Origin: Bacteroidota bacterium
Lineage (GTDB): Bacteria > Bacteroidota > Bacteroidia > Bacteroidales > Dysgonomonadaceae
NCBI GenBank assembly: GCA_023424395.1
Contig: JAFADY010000057.1
Coordinates: forward strand, 1-63,237
DNA length: 63,237 bases
Direction of reading: 5' to 3'
Shown here: piece by piece, positions 52,078 to 61,202 of the stretch
How positions within the stretch are numbered: position 1 is the stretch's first letter
How the letters are laid out: each line of letters starts with the position of its first letter
Notes under the pieces: generated by a model
What the model was told of the DNA's origin: nothing
The model's input: the letters and a program-made list of their open reading frames with translations, nothing else
Database searches by the model: none
Position numbers and translations under genes: made by a program

Positions 52078-52764
52078 ATGACCGTTCTTTACGAAGACAA
52101 CCATATTATTATCGTCAACAAAGCGCCGGGCGAAATTGTGCAAGGTGATAAAACGGGCGATAAACCGCTTTCGGATATTATGAAAGAGTACTTAAAAGAA
52201 AAGTACAATAAGCCCGGGAACGTGTTTTGCGGCGTTACGCACCGGTTAGACCGTCCGACGAGCGGAGTGGTGGTTTTTGCTAAAACGAGCAAGGCTTTAT
52301 CGCGGTTGAACGAGATGTTCAAAAAAGGAGAAATGGATAAAACCTATTGGGCAATTGTTAAAAAACAACCTGAGAGTGAGCAAGCTACGCTAACGCATTA
52401 CTTAATTAAAAACGAAAGAACCAATAAGTCGATGGCGTACGACACGGAAAAACCGAATACAAAAAAGGCAGTTTTACACTATAAACTAATCGGACGATCA
52501 CAAAACTATTTTTTATTGGAAGTCAATTTGGAAACCGGGCGTCACCACCAAATCCGTTGCCAATTGGCAAAGATCGCATGTCCGATTAAAGGCGATTTAA
52601 AATACGGCGCTGAGCGTTCCAATCCCGATGGCAGTATTAGTTTGCATGCGCGTAGTATTTCATTTATCCATCCCGTTTCTAAAGAAAAAATAGAAATTAC
52701 CGCGCCTACCCCCGATGACAATTTGTGGAAAGCGTTGGAGGCCAATTATTCCAACGAAGTATAA
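52078..52764 (+). CDS. RluA-family pseudouridine synthase
   Basis: A 228-residue enzyme with the catalytic Asp in 'HRLDRPTSGVVVFAKTSKA' and the other RluA motifs 'KTYWAIV' and 'LETGRHHQIRCQLA'. It isomerises specific uridines in rRNA or tRNA. It lacks the N-terminal S4 domain, so belongs to the short forms similar to RluA/TruC. Target unknown. It ends 5 bases before the convergent peptidase gene. Confidence 0.92.
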   Translation: MTVLYEDNHIIIVNKAPGEIVQGDKTGDKPLSDIMKEYLKEKYNKPGNVFCGVTHRLDRPTSGVVVFAKTSKALSRLNEMFKKGEMDKTYWAIVKKQPESEQATLTHYLIKNERTNKSMAYDTEKPNTKKAVLHYKLIGRSQNYFLLEVNLETGRHHQIRCQLAKIACPIKGDLKYGAERSNPDGSISLHARSISFIHPVSKEKIEITAPTPDDNLWKALEANYSNEV

Positions 52765-52769
52765 TTGAT

Positions 52770-54620
52770 TTAGCTGATTTTATCTTTTTGCCTCACGCTG
52801 AACTGCTGAAGCACACGAAAAAAATTGCCGCCAAGTATTTTGGCGATATCTTCTTCGGAATAACCTCTCGTGATGAGGTGCATGGTAAGATTGATCATAT
52901 CGTTTGAGCCGTTAAGCCCCGCAACGCCGCCACCGCCGTCAAAATCGTTTCCGATGCCCACGTGGTCAATCCCTGCTATTTTAACGGCATGATCCAGATG
53001 GCGCAAAAAATCATCGATGGTTGCATTTTCGTAATCCGTACGGATATAGTTATTTACAGCACAAAGTTGTATCACGCCTCCGCTTTTGGCCAAAGCGCGC
53101 AATTGTGCGTCGGTGAGGTTGCGATCATGTTCGCAAACAGCCATCGTGGCCGAGTGCGAGGCAATAACCGGTTGTTTGCTGATTTTCAGCACATCCCAAA
53201 AAGTCTTTTCGCTCGCGTGCGAAACATCTACGATCATTCCCAGCCGGTTCATTTCCTTCACCACTTTCCGCCCGAAAGGGCTTAATCCATTCCATTCACT
53301 CGCTTCGTTGCGGTTTGATGTGTCGCAGATATCGTTATTGCGGATGTGGCAAAGCGTCATATAGATGGTTCCCATGTCTCTATATTTGAAAAGCATTTTC
53401 AGGTCTTTACCGATGACATATCCATTCTCTATGCCGATGAAAACGGCTTTTTTCTCTTCTGATTTCAATCGTAGGGCATCATCGGCGGTGAAAGCTATGC
53501 CGCATATATCGCTGTTTTTCGTTGTTTGTTCGTGGATGCCGGCGATAAGGCTGCTAATCCTGTTTTGTGCCTTCTCATATGAAACATTATTACGCGGCCC
53601 CTGGCCGATGTATGCGGCAAAGAAAACCGCATCCAAATAACCTTCCGTCATTTTCGGGATGTTTACCTGGTTTTTTTCTCTTTTGCCGATGTCAAAACCT
53701 GCGTTATCGAATTCAAGCGGCGTATCGCAATGGGTATCCACCGAAATTTGCCGGTTGTGAATGGCTTTTGCTTTCCGGTAAGTATCTGCCTGATCCACCA
53801 GATGTTTTACGATGCGCAGCGCAACGGTATTGCCTCCGCCAATAAGTCCTTCCGGATGGAATTGTACCGCCAAAATAGGACGTCCGCTTATGGACTCAAT
53901 CGCTTCGGGAATACTGTCGGCAGCCCATGCCGTCACACGAAATCCGGGAGCTACGATTTTCACCGCCTGATGATGAAAACTATTGACGGACAAAGTGTCT
54001 TCACCGATAATTTCGCGTAACAGCGATTGCGAATCTACTGTTATCTTGTGCGTAGCTATCCATCCCGAAACGTTCTGGCTGTGTTTTATTTCGGATGGAT
54101 GTTGTGTGGGTATATCCTGATAAAGCGAACCACCGAAAGCCACGTTGATGAGTTGTTCTCCGCGACAAATTCCGAGCAATGGAATGTTACGGTCGGTGAT
54201 CATTTTTATCAACATCAAATCATATACATCGCGCACGGAATCCACCGTACCGAGTTGTTGCATACGTTCTTCGCCGTAGAACTCGGGAGCCACATCTTCG
54301 CCACCGGTCATGATCACGCCGTCCAGGTGATCGAGGATATCGCTAAGGATGAGGCCGTCGTTGGTTAGCGGAATGATAACCGGCGTTCCGCCCGCCTTGA
54401 CAACCGCATTCACGTATGTTCCCGATAACCTCGATCCGTCTTGCCCGCTTCTGCTTACCGACAGGCCGATAAGCGGCTTCTTCGGCACACGAATAGTAGA
54501 GGAAATTGAATCGGTAACAGAATATAATTGTTGCAAGTCGGTTATTGCCGAAATTTGTCCATTTGAATGCTGCGAAGCAAAAATAAGAATGAGTCCTAAG
54601 CTAAAAACAAGTTTTTTCAT
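52770..54620 (-). CDS. secreted peptidase C26 - peptidase M19 fusion
   Basis: A 616-residue protein with a signal peptide (ending SNGQ). Residues about 45-270 form a class I glutamine-amidotransferase-like gamma-glutamyl hydrolase (C26): nucleophile Cys152 in 'GICRGEQ', and 'FHPEG' with His255 and Glu257. Residues about 290-610 form a renal-dipeptidase-like M19 metalloprotease: 'DTHCDT' (His297-x-Asp299), 'SHSATMAVCEHDRNLTD' and 'HVGIGNDFDG'. It should act on gamma-glutamyl peptides and dipeptides in the periplasm. It is 30 bases downstream of the symporter gene and likely in the same operon. Confidence 0.92.
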   Translation of the reverse strand: MKKLVFSLGLILIFASQHSNGQISAITDLQQLYSVTDSISSTIRVPKKPLIGLSVSRSGQDGSRLSGTYVNAVVKAGGTPVIIPLTNDGLILSDILDHLDGVIMTGGEDVAPEFYGEERMQQLGTVDSVRDVYDLMLIKMITDRNIPLLGICRGEQLINVAFGGSLYQDIPTQHPSEIKHSQNVSGWIATHKITVDSQSLLREIIGEDTLSVNSFHHQAVKIVAPGFRVTAWAADSIPEAIESISGRPILAVQFHPEGLIGGGNTVALRIVKHLVDQADTYRKAKAIHNRQISVDTHCDTPLEFDNAGFDIGKREKNQVNIPKMTEGYLDAVFFAAYIGQGPRNNVSYEKAQNRISSLIAGIHEQTTKNSDICGIAFTADDALRLKSEEKKAVFIGIENGYVIGKDLKMLFKYRDMGTIYMTLCHIRNNDICDTSNRNEASEWNGLSPFGRKVVKEMNRLGMIVDVSHASEKTFWDVLKISKQPVIASHSATMAVCEHDRNLTDAQLRALAKSGGVIQLCAVNNYIRTDYENATIDDFLRHLDHAVKIAGIDHVGIGNDFDGGGGVAGLNGSNDMINLTMHLITRGYSEEDIAKILGGNFFRVLQQFSVRQKDKIS

Positions 54621-54650
54621 TTGTTCAAAATTTGATTGGTTTCATTGATG

Positions 54651-55892
54651 TTAGTAGGATCGGGAGGGTTTGTTCCATTCTTTTCCGCCGGTAAGTCTTG
54701 CAATCAAAAGCGTACTCGATACGTTTCCGGTGGAGTTGATCAACGTGGCCGGAACATCGATAATGGTGCTGATAACCATCAACGTTCCTGCAAGTTGCGG
54801 CGGAAATCCGAAAACGGAGCAAATCAAAAGTTCGCCGGTCATTCCGCCGCTGGGAATAGCGCCCATCACTGCGCCAACGAGTAACGCTACGCCGATGATG
54901 AAAAACGGATTGCCGGAAAAACCGCCTTGCAGGCCGAAAATGGTGAGTAGAAAAATAATTTTGATCACTCCGCCCATCACCGAGCCGTCTTTATGAATAT
55001 TGGTCCCGAGCGGGATCACCGATTCGGCAATGGCCGCGGGCACGCCCATTTTTTGGGCTGCCTGTATGTTTATCGGTATGCAGGCGGCGCTCGAAGATGT
55101 GCCGATGGCGGTGAGCGAAGGGGTAATAATGTTTCGCCAGAAAGAACGAATCCCGTTCTTTCCATCGGCGAACCACGCAAACATAGAGTTAAACCCGAAA
55201 AAATATATCAGTGCGAGAACCAGATAAAGAAGAAACGCATTCAGGTATCCATTCAGAATTTGTCCGCCTACACGACCTACGGTATCGGCAAAATAGCAGC
55301 CTAAACCAATTGGGGCGAGATACATAATGAGGTTCATCATGCGCATGGTTACCGCCATTCCGGAATTAAGGAGCGAGGCGATATTTTTTCCTTTTTCGCC
55401 TGAGAAAGCGGTTGCCAGCCCCAGCAAAGCGGAAAACAGGATCAACGGCAGTAGGTGAGTTTTGGTGAAAAGTTGCAGAAAATCGGGAACGGTAAAAGTT
55501 CTTACGAACAGCTCGCCGGAAGAAATACGGACAATCTCGTTAACCTTCGGCAAATTAGCCGTGATGAGCGTTTTGTCCACGCCGCGCAACGGGTTATAAA
55601 ACATTGTAAGCGCATACGCCGTAACGGCCGATAACAGGGCGGTACCGATGAACACAAGCAGGATATTGGCCAAGAGCTTACCGATCATGTTCATCTGTTT
55701 CATATTACATACCGCAGCAGAAATGCTGAAAAACACCAACGGAACAATAAGCATGAACATCAGGTTGAGAAATACGTCTCCAACGGGTTTCACCACCGAA
55801 GCGCTTTCTCCGAACACTATGCCGAAAACCCCTCCCGCAATGATACCGGAAATCAAGAAAAAGGTAAAAGCATAATTTTTTATGATGTTCAT
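54651..55892 (-). CDS. dicarboxylate/amino acid:cation symporter (DAACS)
   Basis: A 413-residue polytopic transporter. The hairpin 'SSSAACIP' (HP1 serine-rich loop) and the TM7 region 'GTNIHKDGS' (family consensus NMDGT altered) with HP2 'PSGGMTGELLIC' place it in the glutamate/dicarboxylate symporter family. It imports amino acids or dicarboxylates with Na+ or H+. Paired with the C26-M19 peptidase, it may take up the released amino acids, which is inference. Confidence 0.92.
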   Translation of the reverse strand: MNIIKNYAFTFFLISGIIAGGVFGIVFGESASVVKPVGDVFLNLMFMLIVPLVFFSISAAVCNMKQMNMIGKLLANILLVFIGTALLSAVTAYALTMFYNPLRGVDKTLITANLPKVNEIVRISSGELFVRTFTVPDFLQLFTKTHLLPLILFSALLGLATAFSGEKGKNIASLLNSGMAVTMRMMNLIMYLAPIGLGCYFADTVGRVGGQILNGYLNAFLLYLVLALIYFFGFNSMFAWFADGKNGIRSFWRNIITPSLTAIGTSSSAACIPINIQAAQKMGVPAAIAESVIPLGTNIHKDGSVMGGVIKIIFLLTIFGLQGGFSGNPFFIIGVALLVGAVMGAIPSGGMTGELLICSVFGFPPQLAGTLMVISTIIDVPATLINSTGNVSSTLLIARLTGGKEWNKPSRSY

Positions 55893-55918
55893 TTAAAGCA
55901 AATAAATTGTTTAATGGG

Positions 55919-55926
55919 CAAAAATA
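55919..55926 (-). promoter_or_regulatory. -7 box of symporter-peptidase operon
   Basis: On the minus strand TATTTTTG, 27 bases before the symporter ATG at 55892. Confidence 0.5.
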
Positions 55927-55964
55927 CACTTTCAGAATGAAAAACAGGCCAATTTAGCGATATT

Positions 55965-56369
55965 TTACCATTTTTTACCACGCAAACTTTTTTTCTCCGA
56001 TAGTTTCTTTTTATCCTCGAGCCGTTTTTTAATAGATGCCGAAGTAGGTTTGGTGGCTTTGCGTTTTTTAACCGGAGTAAACGCTTGACGGATTAGTTGA
56101 ATATACTTTTCAGTAACTTCTTTTTTATTCATTAACTGTGTACGTTTTGTTTCGCTCGAAAGTTGTAAAATACCTTCTTTGGTAATTCTGTTTTTTAGTT
56201 TTTCGCTCAAAAGAGTCTTTTGTTCATCCGTCAGATTTTCAGAATTTTGAATATCGAAAGAAAGCATCACCTTAGTTTCCACTTTATTCACATTTTGACC
56301 ACCCGCGCCGCTGCTTCGGGCGGTAGAGAAAGTGCATTCGGAGAGTAGTTTGTCGAAATCAATATCCAT
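55965..56369 (-). CDS. arfB: alternative ribosome-rescue hydrolase ArfB (YaeJ)
   Basis: A 134-residue peptidyl-tRNA hydrolase with the catalytic GGQ motif in 'SSGAGGQNVNKVETKV' and a Lys/Arg-rich C-terminal tail ('KKRLEDKKKLSEKKSLRGKKW') that enters the mRNA channel of stalled ribosomes. The ATG at 56369 is preferred over a TTG at 56402, which overlaps the promoter box at 56400-56407. Confidence 0.95.
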   Translation of the reverse strand: MDIDFDKLLSECTFSTARSSGAGGQNVNKVETKVMLSFDIQNSENLTDEQKTLLSEKLKNRITKEGILQLSSETKRTQLMNKKEVTEKYIQLIRQAFTPVKKRKATKPTSASIKKRLEDKKKLSEKKSLRGKKW

Positions 56370-56399
56370 TTTTACTTTGATTGGTAGTGATAGGTTATG

Positions 56400-56407
56400 C
56401 AAAGATA
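56400..56407 (-). promoter_or_regulatory. -7 box of arfB
   Basis: On the minus strand TATCTTTG, 30 bases upstream of the ATG at 56369. It shares the divergent gap with the nucleotidyltransferase promoter at 56459. Confidence 0.6.
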
Positions 56408-56458
56408 TTTATTTAAAAAAGAATTTACGCATAGTTTCGGTAATCGGATTAAAGTTTT

Positions 56459-56466
56459 TAAATTTG
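56459..56466 (+). promoter_or_regulatory. -7 box of nucleotidyltransferase gene
   Basis: TAAATTTG matches TAnnTTTG, 28 bases upstream of the ATG at 56495. Confidence 0.5.
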
Positions 56467-56494
56467 TGCATAAAAGTTACAAACAAAAGATCAT

Positions 56495-57403
56495 ATGGAA
56501 ATGAAACCAACATTATTTGTATTGGCGGCAGGAATGGGAAGCCGTTACGGCGGTTTAAAACAATTAGACGGGCTTGGGCCCAACGGCGAAACCATTATGG
56601 ATTATTCTATTTACGATGCCGTGAATGCCGGATTTGGCAAACTTGTTTTCGTGATTCGTCAATCGTTTGAACAGGATTTTCAGGAAAAAATAGTAAAGAA
56701 ATACGAGAAAAAAATTCCTGTGGAGCTTGTTTTTCAAGAACTTGATGCTTTGCCCGAAGACTTTTCGGTTCCCGAAGGCCGAGTGAAACCTTGGGGTACA
56801 AACCACGCTGTAATGATGGGCAAAAATGTTATCCATGAGCCATTTGCCGTGATTAATGCCGATGATTTTTACGGCCGCGAAAGTTTTCAGGTATTAGCCG
56901 ATTATCTGAAAGGATTGAACGATTCTGAAAACAGATACTGCATGGTTGGTTATCGCGTTGGCAATACGCTTTCGGAAAGCGGAACCGTTGCCCGAGGAGT
57001 TTGTGAAACCGATGAAAACGAAAATCTGACCGGTGTTGTTGAGCGCACACAAATAAAACGTATAGACGGCGAGGTGAAATACAAGGACGAAAACGATAAT
57101 TGGGTTGCTATCTCTGATAACACGCCCGTTTCGATGAATATGTGGGGATTCACTCCCGATTATTTTAAATATTCCGATAATCAGTTTATTGATTTTCTAA
57201 AAGAAAATGCCGAAAACATCAAGGCTGAATTTTTTATTCCTTTAGTAGTAAACAACTTAATTGTTAACGATGTAGCAACGGTTAAAGTGTTGGATACACC
57301 TTCAAAATGGTTCGGTGTAACGTATGCAGAGGATCGGCCTGAAGTGGTTGCCAAATTACAAAAATTAGCCGATGACGGCGTTTATCCATCGCCGCTTTGG
57401 TAA
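56495..57403 (+). CDS. sugar-phosphate nucleotidyltransferase family protein
   Basis: A 302-residue protein with the NTP-binding signature 'LAAGMGSRYGGLKQLDGLG' and 'VINADDFYG' with the metal-binding Asp. It belongs to the GT-A-like NTP transferase family but is shorter than GlmU or RfbA, and the activated sugar cannot be named. It lies 13 bases upstream of the CNNM/CBS gene on the same strand. Confidence 0.9.
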   Translation: MEMKPTLFVLAAGMGSRYGGLKQLDGLGPNGETIMDYSIYDAVNAGFGKLVFVIRQSFEQDFQEKIVKKYEKKIPVELVFQELDALPEDFSVPEGRVKPWGTNHAVMMGKNVIHEPFAVINADDFYGRESFQVLADYLKGLNDSENRYCMVGYRVGNTLSESGTVARGVCETDENENLTGVVERTQIKRIDGEVKYKDENDNWVAISDNTPVSMNMWGFTPDYFKYSDNQFIDFLKENAENIKAEFFIPLVVNNLIVNDVATVKVLDTPSKWFGVTYAEDRPEVVAKLQKLADDGVYPSPLW

Positions 57404-57416
57404 AAATTCAATTTGA

Positions 57417-58718
57417 ATGATTGACGTTTTCATTATTCTATTTCTTATTATTCTGAACGGTTTTTTTGCGCTTTCCGAAATCGCCATTGTATCGGCCAAA
57501 AAAACAAAATTAGAAACCGAACGAAAAAAAGGCAACAAAGGCGCAGAGCGTGCGCTGAAACTCCAATCCGATCCCGATAATTTTCTGTCTTCGGTTCAAG
57601 TGGGAATTACGCTCATAGGCATTATTAACGGCGCTTATGGAGGTTCGACACTTGCGGTATATCTTGTGCCTTTCTTCGAAAAATTTGCTTGGAGCGCTCC
57701 TATCGCTCCCACAATTTCCATGGTTGTTGTGGTTGTTTTAATAACCTATGTTTCAATTGTTATTGGCGAGTTGGTACCTAAAACAATAGCGCTGAACAAA
57801 CCTGAGAAAATGGCCACAATTGTTTCACGGCCTATACGTATTATAAGCATCATTTTTTTTCCTTTCGTCAAAGTACTGGCAGTTTCTACCAGCCTGTTCA
57901 ATAAACTTATCGGCCTCAAGCCAAAAGACGAAGTGATTTCGGAAATGGAACTTCGTGCCATGCTTAAAACAGCATCTAAAGAAGGCATAATAGAAAGAGA
58001 AGAAAATATAATTCACGAACAAGTTTTTTACTTCTCTGATAAACGCGCCCGCCACCTAATGACACACCGTACCGATGTGGAATGGGTAGATATATCTCAA
58101 AACAAGGAACACGTAATAAATGATCTGCTTCTAACGCGACACAGTAAAATTTTAGCCTGCAATAAAGTTCTCGATGATTTTGCCGGTATTATTACAGTAA
58201 AAGAATTTTTGCTAGAATTGTACAACAATAAAGATATAGATGTCAATAAATTCATTCACGAGCCCTTAATTGTTCCGGCTACACTCAGAGCACAGAAAGT
58301 TCTTAAAATGTTTAAGAATAACCACAAATTCGTGGCCATTGTGGTGGATGAATACGGAAGTTTAGACGGAATTATTACCCTGCACGATATTATCGAAAAT
58401 TTAGTAGGATCTATTCCCAATGAGCATGAAATTGAAGAGCCCGATATCTTTATGAGGAACGAAAATTCAGCGCTTGTGAACGGCGAAGCGCCGATAGAAG
58501 TACTGACTTTCTTCATCGATGATTTTATCATCGATTTCGAAGAAATAGATTATTCTACGGTTGCCGGATTTGTATTGTCGAACATAAATAAGATACCACA
58601 GGTTGGAGATGTTTTTGAATATGAAAATACAACTTTTGAGATTGTTGATGTTGACGGAAATAAGATCGACAAAGTGATGGTAACAAAAAAAGTGAAGGAA
58701 GATCAGGATATTTTTTAA
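57417..58718 (+). CDS. CNNM/HlyC-CorC family membrane protein with CBS domains
   Basis: A 433-residue protein: a DUF21/CNNM membrane domain (residues about 1-185), a CBS pair (about 200-330, 'HRTDVEWVDI', 'HKFVAIVVDEYGSLDGIITLHDI') and a C-terminal CorC_HlyC domain (about 345-430). Such proteins are linked to Mg2+/Co2+ transport or resistance; 'hemolysin' is a historical name. Directly downstream of the nucleotidyltransferase gene and probably cotranscribed. Confidence 0.93.
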   Translation: MIDVFIILFLIILNGFFALSEIAIVSAKKTKLETERKKGNKGAERALKLQSDPDNFLSSVQVGITLIGIINGAYGGSTLAVYLVPFFEKFAWSAPIAPTISMVVVVVLITYVSIVIGELVPKTIALNKPEKMATIVSRPIRIISIIFFPFVKVLAVSTSLFNKLIGLKPKDEVISEMELRAMLKTASKEGIIEREENIIHEQVFYFSDKRARHLMTHRTDVEWVDISQNKEHVINDLLLTRHSKILACNKVLDDFAGIITVKEFLLELYNNKDIDVNKFIHEPLIVPATLRAQKVLKMFKNNHKFVAIVVDEYGSLDGIITLHDIIENLVGSIPNEHEIEEPDIFMRNENSALVNGEAPIEVLTFFIDDFIIDFEEIDYSTVAGFVLSNINKIPQVGDVFEYENTTFEIVDVDGNKIDKVMVTKKVKEDQDIF

Positions 58719-58738
58719 AAAATTTCGTACGTTGGCTG

Positions 58739-58770
58739 CTGCAGGTTAAAATTCGAGTTTATACCTGCAG
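58739..58770 (+). terminator. terminator after CNNM/CBS gene
   Basis: CTGCAGGT pairs with ACCTGCAG (8 bp, extended by TAAA/TTTA with one bulge), followed by an A/T-rich tract. It lies 21 bases after the stop codon. Confidence 0.55.
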
Positions 58771-58835
58771 TAATTTTATTCTGAAACCCAATCTCGCATT
58801 TCATGCAAAAATGCGTCCATGACGAAAAAATAGAT

Positions 58836-58843
58836 TACCTTTG
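58836..58843 (+). promoter_or_regulatory. -7 box of DEAD-box helicase gene
   Basis: TACCTTTG matches TAnnTTTG, 20 bases before the ATG at 58864. Confidence 0.6.
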
Positions 58844-58863
58844 TAAAAATTACAGTACACTTC

Positions 58864-60192
58864 ATGTTATTTACCGACCTTCCCCTTTGCGATTCTCTTT
58901 TAGACGGCTTGCAAGCAATGAATTTTAAAGAAACTACGCCGGTGCAAGAATTGGCTATTCCGGTTATTCTCTACGGGCACGATATTATCGCGTGCGCTCA
59001 AACCGGAACCGGAAAAACGGCCGCGTTTCTGTTGCCGTTGCTCAATAATTTGCAAACCGAGCACAACGAAGAGCATAAGGTGAATGCCATTATTATGGCT
59101 CCTACACGCGAACTGGCGCAGCAGATCGATCAACAAATGGAAGGTTTTTCGTATTTCACGCCTTTTTCGTCGGTAGCGGTGTACGGTGGAAACGACGGTG
59201 ATGCGTGGAATGTTCAGAAAAAAGGGTTGCTGCAAGGAGCCGATGTGGTAATTGCCACGCCTGGAAGATTGCTTTCGCACATAAATTTATACAATATTGA
59301 TTTCTCGGGCGTGAAATATTTTATTTTGGATGAGGCGGATAGAATGCTCGATATGGGTTTTTATGATGACATTATGAAAATCGAGAAAATGCTCCCTAAA
59401 AACCGTCAAACCATTATGTTTTCGGCCACAATGCCGCCAAAAATTCAGCAGATGGCGAAAACAATTCTTCGCGATCCCAAAGAAATTACCATTGCCATTG
59501 CGCGCCCGCCCGAAACCATTTTGCAATCGGCTTACATTTGCTACGAGCCGCAAAAGATAGAAATTGTGAAAGATCTGTTCAAAGACAAAAAACCGAACAA
59601 GGTGATTTTGTTTTCGGGCAAAAAGCAAAAAGTGAAGGAAATTTCAAAAACGCTTCGAAAAATGGGACTTTCGGCTGACGCTATACACTCCGATCTGGAG
59701 CAATCGGAACGCGATCGCGTCATGCATGAGTTTAGGAATGAACGAGTTGATATTCTCGTAGCAACCGATATCGTTGCCCGCGGTATCGATATTGACGATA
59801 TCACGCTTGTCATCAATTTTGATGTGCCGTATGATGCTGAGGATTATGTGCACCGAATCGGTCGTACTGCACGAGCAGGTGATTCTGGCATGGCGATTAC
59901 TTTTGTTTCGCCTGATGAGCAATATCGTTTTTCGCAGATAGAGAAATTTCTGCAAAAAGAAATTTTCAAAATACCCATCCCTGAAAATTTAGGCGAAGCT
60001 CCTGCCTACGAACCCAATAAGAAACCCCTTCAAAAAGGCGGATTTAGAAAGAAAAAATCCGTTTCGAAAGATAAAAAAACCAAATCAAAATCGGCAGAAA
60101 CGTCGTCAGACAAAAGATTACCCAAAGAAGATAAAAAGCGTCACTTCAAAAAATCGCGAAGCCGGTCTGACAACAATCAAACCGGCTCCTAA
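58864..60192 (+). CDS. DEAD-box RNA helicase (RhlE-like)
   Basis: A 442-residue helicase with the Q-motif region 'TTPVQELAIP', motif I 'AQTGTGKTAAF', Ia 'PTRELAQQI', II 'DEAD', III 'SAT' and VI 'HRIGRTARAG'. The Lys/Arg/Ser-rich C-terminal tail (from about residue 380) should bind RNA. It probably works in ribosome assembly or RNA turnover. It has its own promoter at 58836. Confidence 0.95.
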   Translation: MLFTDLPLCDSLLDGLQAMNFKETTPVQELAIPVILYGHDIIACAQTGTGKTAAFLLPLLNNLQTEHNEEHKVNAIIMAPTRELAQQIDQQMEGFSYFTPFSSVAVYGGNDGDAWNVQKKGLLQGADVVIATPGRLLSHINLYNIDFSGVKYFILDEADRMLDMGFYDDIMKIEKMLPKNRQTIMFSATMPPKIQQMAKTILRDPKEITIAIARPPETILQSAYICYEPQKIEIVKDLFKDKKPNKVILFSGKKQKVKEISKTLRKMGLSADAIHSDLEQSERDRVMHEFRNERVDILVATDIVARGIDIDDITLVINFDVPYDAEDYVHRIGRTARAGDSGMAITFVSPDEQYRFSQIEKFLQKEIFKIPIPENLGEAPAYEPNKKPLQKGGFRKKKSVSKDKKTKSKSAETSSDKRLPKEDKKRHFKKSRSRSDNNQTGS

Positions 60193-60223
60193 TCGGAATA
60201 AACCCTTGGTAATTGTTCCCGAT

Positions 60224-60778
60224 TTATTCCGCTTTCTGCTCCAAATGAATTATATCCATTCCTCTAACGATGGCCTCTTCATTCATTGGTAAAAGTTTAT
60301 GGTGGCGTTCGGGAAGCGATTTTTTCAATCCCCGCATCACGTTTTCCAATTTCACCATAGGCGATATTTTCAATAATCCGCCCAATACGATCATATTGAA
60401 AACCTTGGTGTTGTTCATTTTCATGGACTCATCCATGGCGTTGATCTTGTATATGTTGATATCCGTTCTTGTGGAAGTGTGATGAATGCCGTAATCATCG
60501 TAAATGAGTACTCCTCCCGGTTTTAGTTTGGCCGCGAATTTATCGAGTGACGGCTGATTCAACACGATGGCAACATCGTACATATTTACCACCGGCGAAC
60601 TGATGGGTTTGTCGCTGATGATAACGGTTACGTTGGCCGTTCCGCCGCGTTGTTCGGGGCCGTAAGCCGGGAACCATGATACTTCCTTATCTTCCATAAT
60701 TCCGGAATAGGCAAGTATTTTTCCCATTGACAATACACCTTGTCCGCCGAATCCTGAAATAACTATTTCCTGTAACAT
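60224..60778 (-). CDS. 2-oxoacid:ferredoxin oxidoreductase, gamma subunit
   Basis: A 184-residue pyruvate/ketoisovalerate oxidoreductase gamma domain ('ISGFGGQGVLSMGKILA', 'SWFPAYGPEQRGGTANVTV' with the conserved Gly-rich motif). It is last in the operon with the alpha (62133) and beta (61203) subunits. The ATG at 60778 is preferred over a TTG frame from 60823, which overlaps the decayed gene. Which 2-oxoacid is used is set by the alpha subunit, named VorB-like here. Confidence 0.92.
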   Translation of the reverse strand: MLQEIVISGFGGQGVLSMGKILAYSGIMEDKEVSWFPAYGPEQRGGTANVTVIISDKPISSPVVNMYDVAIVLNQPSLDKFAAKLKPGGVLIYDDYGIHHTSTRTDINIYKINAMDESMKMNNTKVFNMIVLGGLLKISPMVKLENVMRGLKKSLPERHHKLLPMNEEAIVRGMDIIHLEQKAE

Positions 60779-60788
60779 ATTTTTATTA

Positions 60789-60818
60789 GTTATGAGTTGT
60801 GAGTTATAAATGATGAGT
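60789..60818. repeat. GTTATGAGTTGTGAGTT-type repeat
   Basis: GTTATGAGTTGTGAGTTATA followed by ATGATGAGTG lies between the gamma-subunit gene and the decayed gene, sharing words with 51932-51954. Confidence 0.6.
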
Positions 60819-60819
60819 G

Positions 60820-61180
60820 TCAAGAATTAAGATTTTTCTTAGCAGTGATTATTGCGCTTCTGAGCATTTTGAGTATTTCAATAGACTCGGGATGCAAACT
60901 TTTAAATTCAGCTTCATTCAAGAAATTCGTGGCATAAAGCAATTCCAACCAATATCCGGTTTCATCGCACTCTTTTTGAGCAATGCCTAATTTATGAATA
61001 AAATCTTTCTTTGTCTCCGCATTTTGCACTTCACGAATTGAGGAGCCTATAGCAGTTCCACTTCGTAAAATTTGTTTACTTATTCAAATTCTTTATGAGT
61101 TGATGTCAAATATTTGTATAAGTGACGATGCGAATTGCATAGTCAAAACTTCTTCTTTTTAAAACACTCTTATCATTCAT
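60820..61180 (-). pseudogene. four-helix-bundle (S23-type) protein, frameshifted
   Basis: Minus-strand translation in three frames restores a normal four-helix-bundle protein of the 23S-intervening-sequence type: 'MNDKSVLKRRSFDYAIRIV' from ATG 61180, then 'LYKYLTSTHKEFE' in a second frame, then 'SKQILRSGTAIGSSIREVQNAE' into the 69-residue open frame ending at 60820 ('FIHKLGIAQKECDETGYWLELLYAT'). Two single-base deletions explain the shifts, so the product is not made in one piece. It lies inside the oxidoreductase operon, between the gamma and beta subunit genes. Confidence 0.85.
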
Positions 61181-61202
61181 AATTTATCACTTATCGTTTG
61201 AG

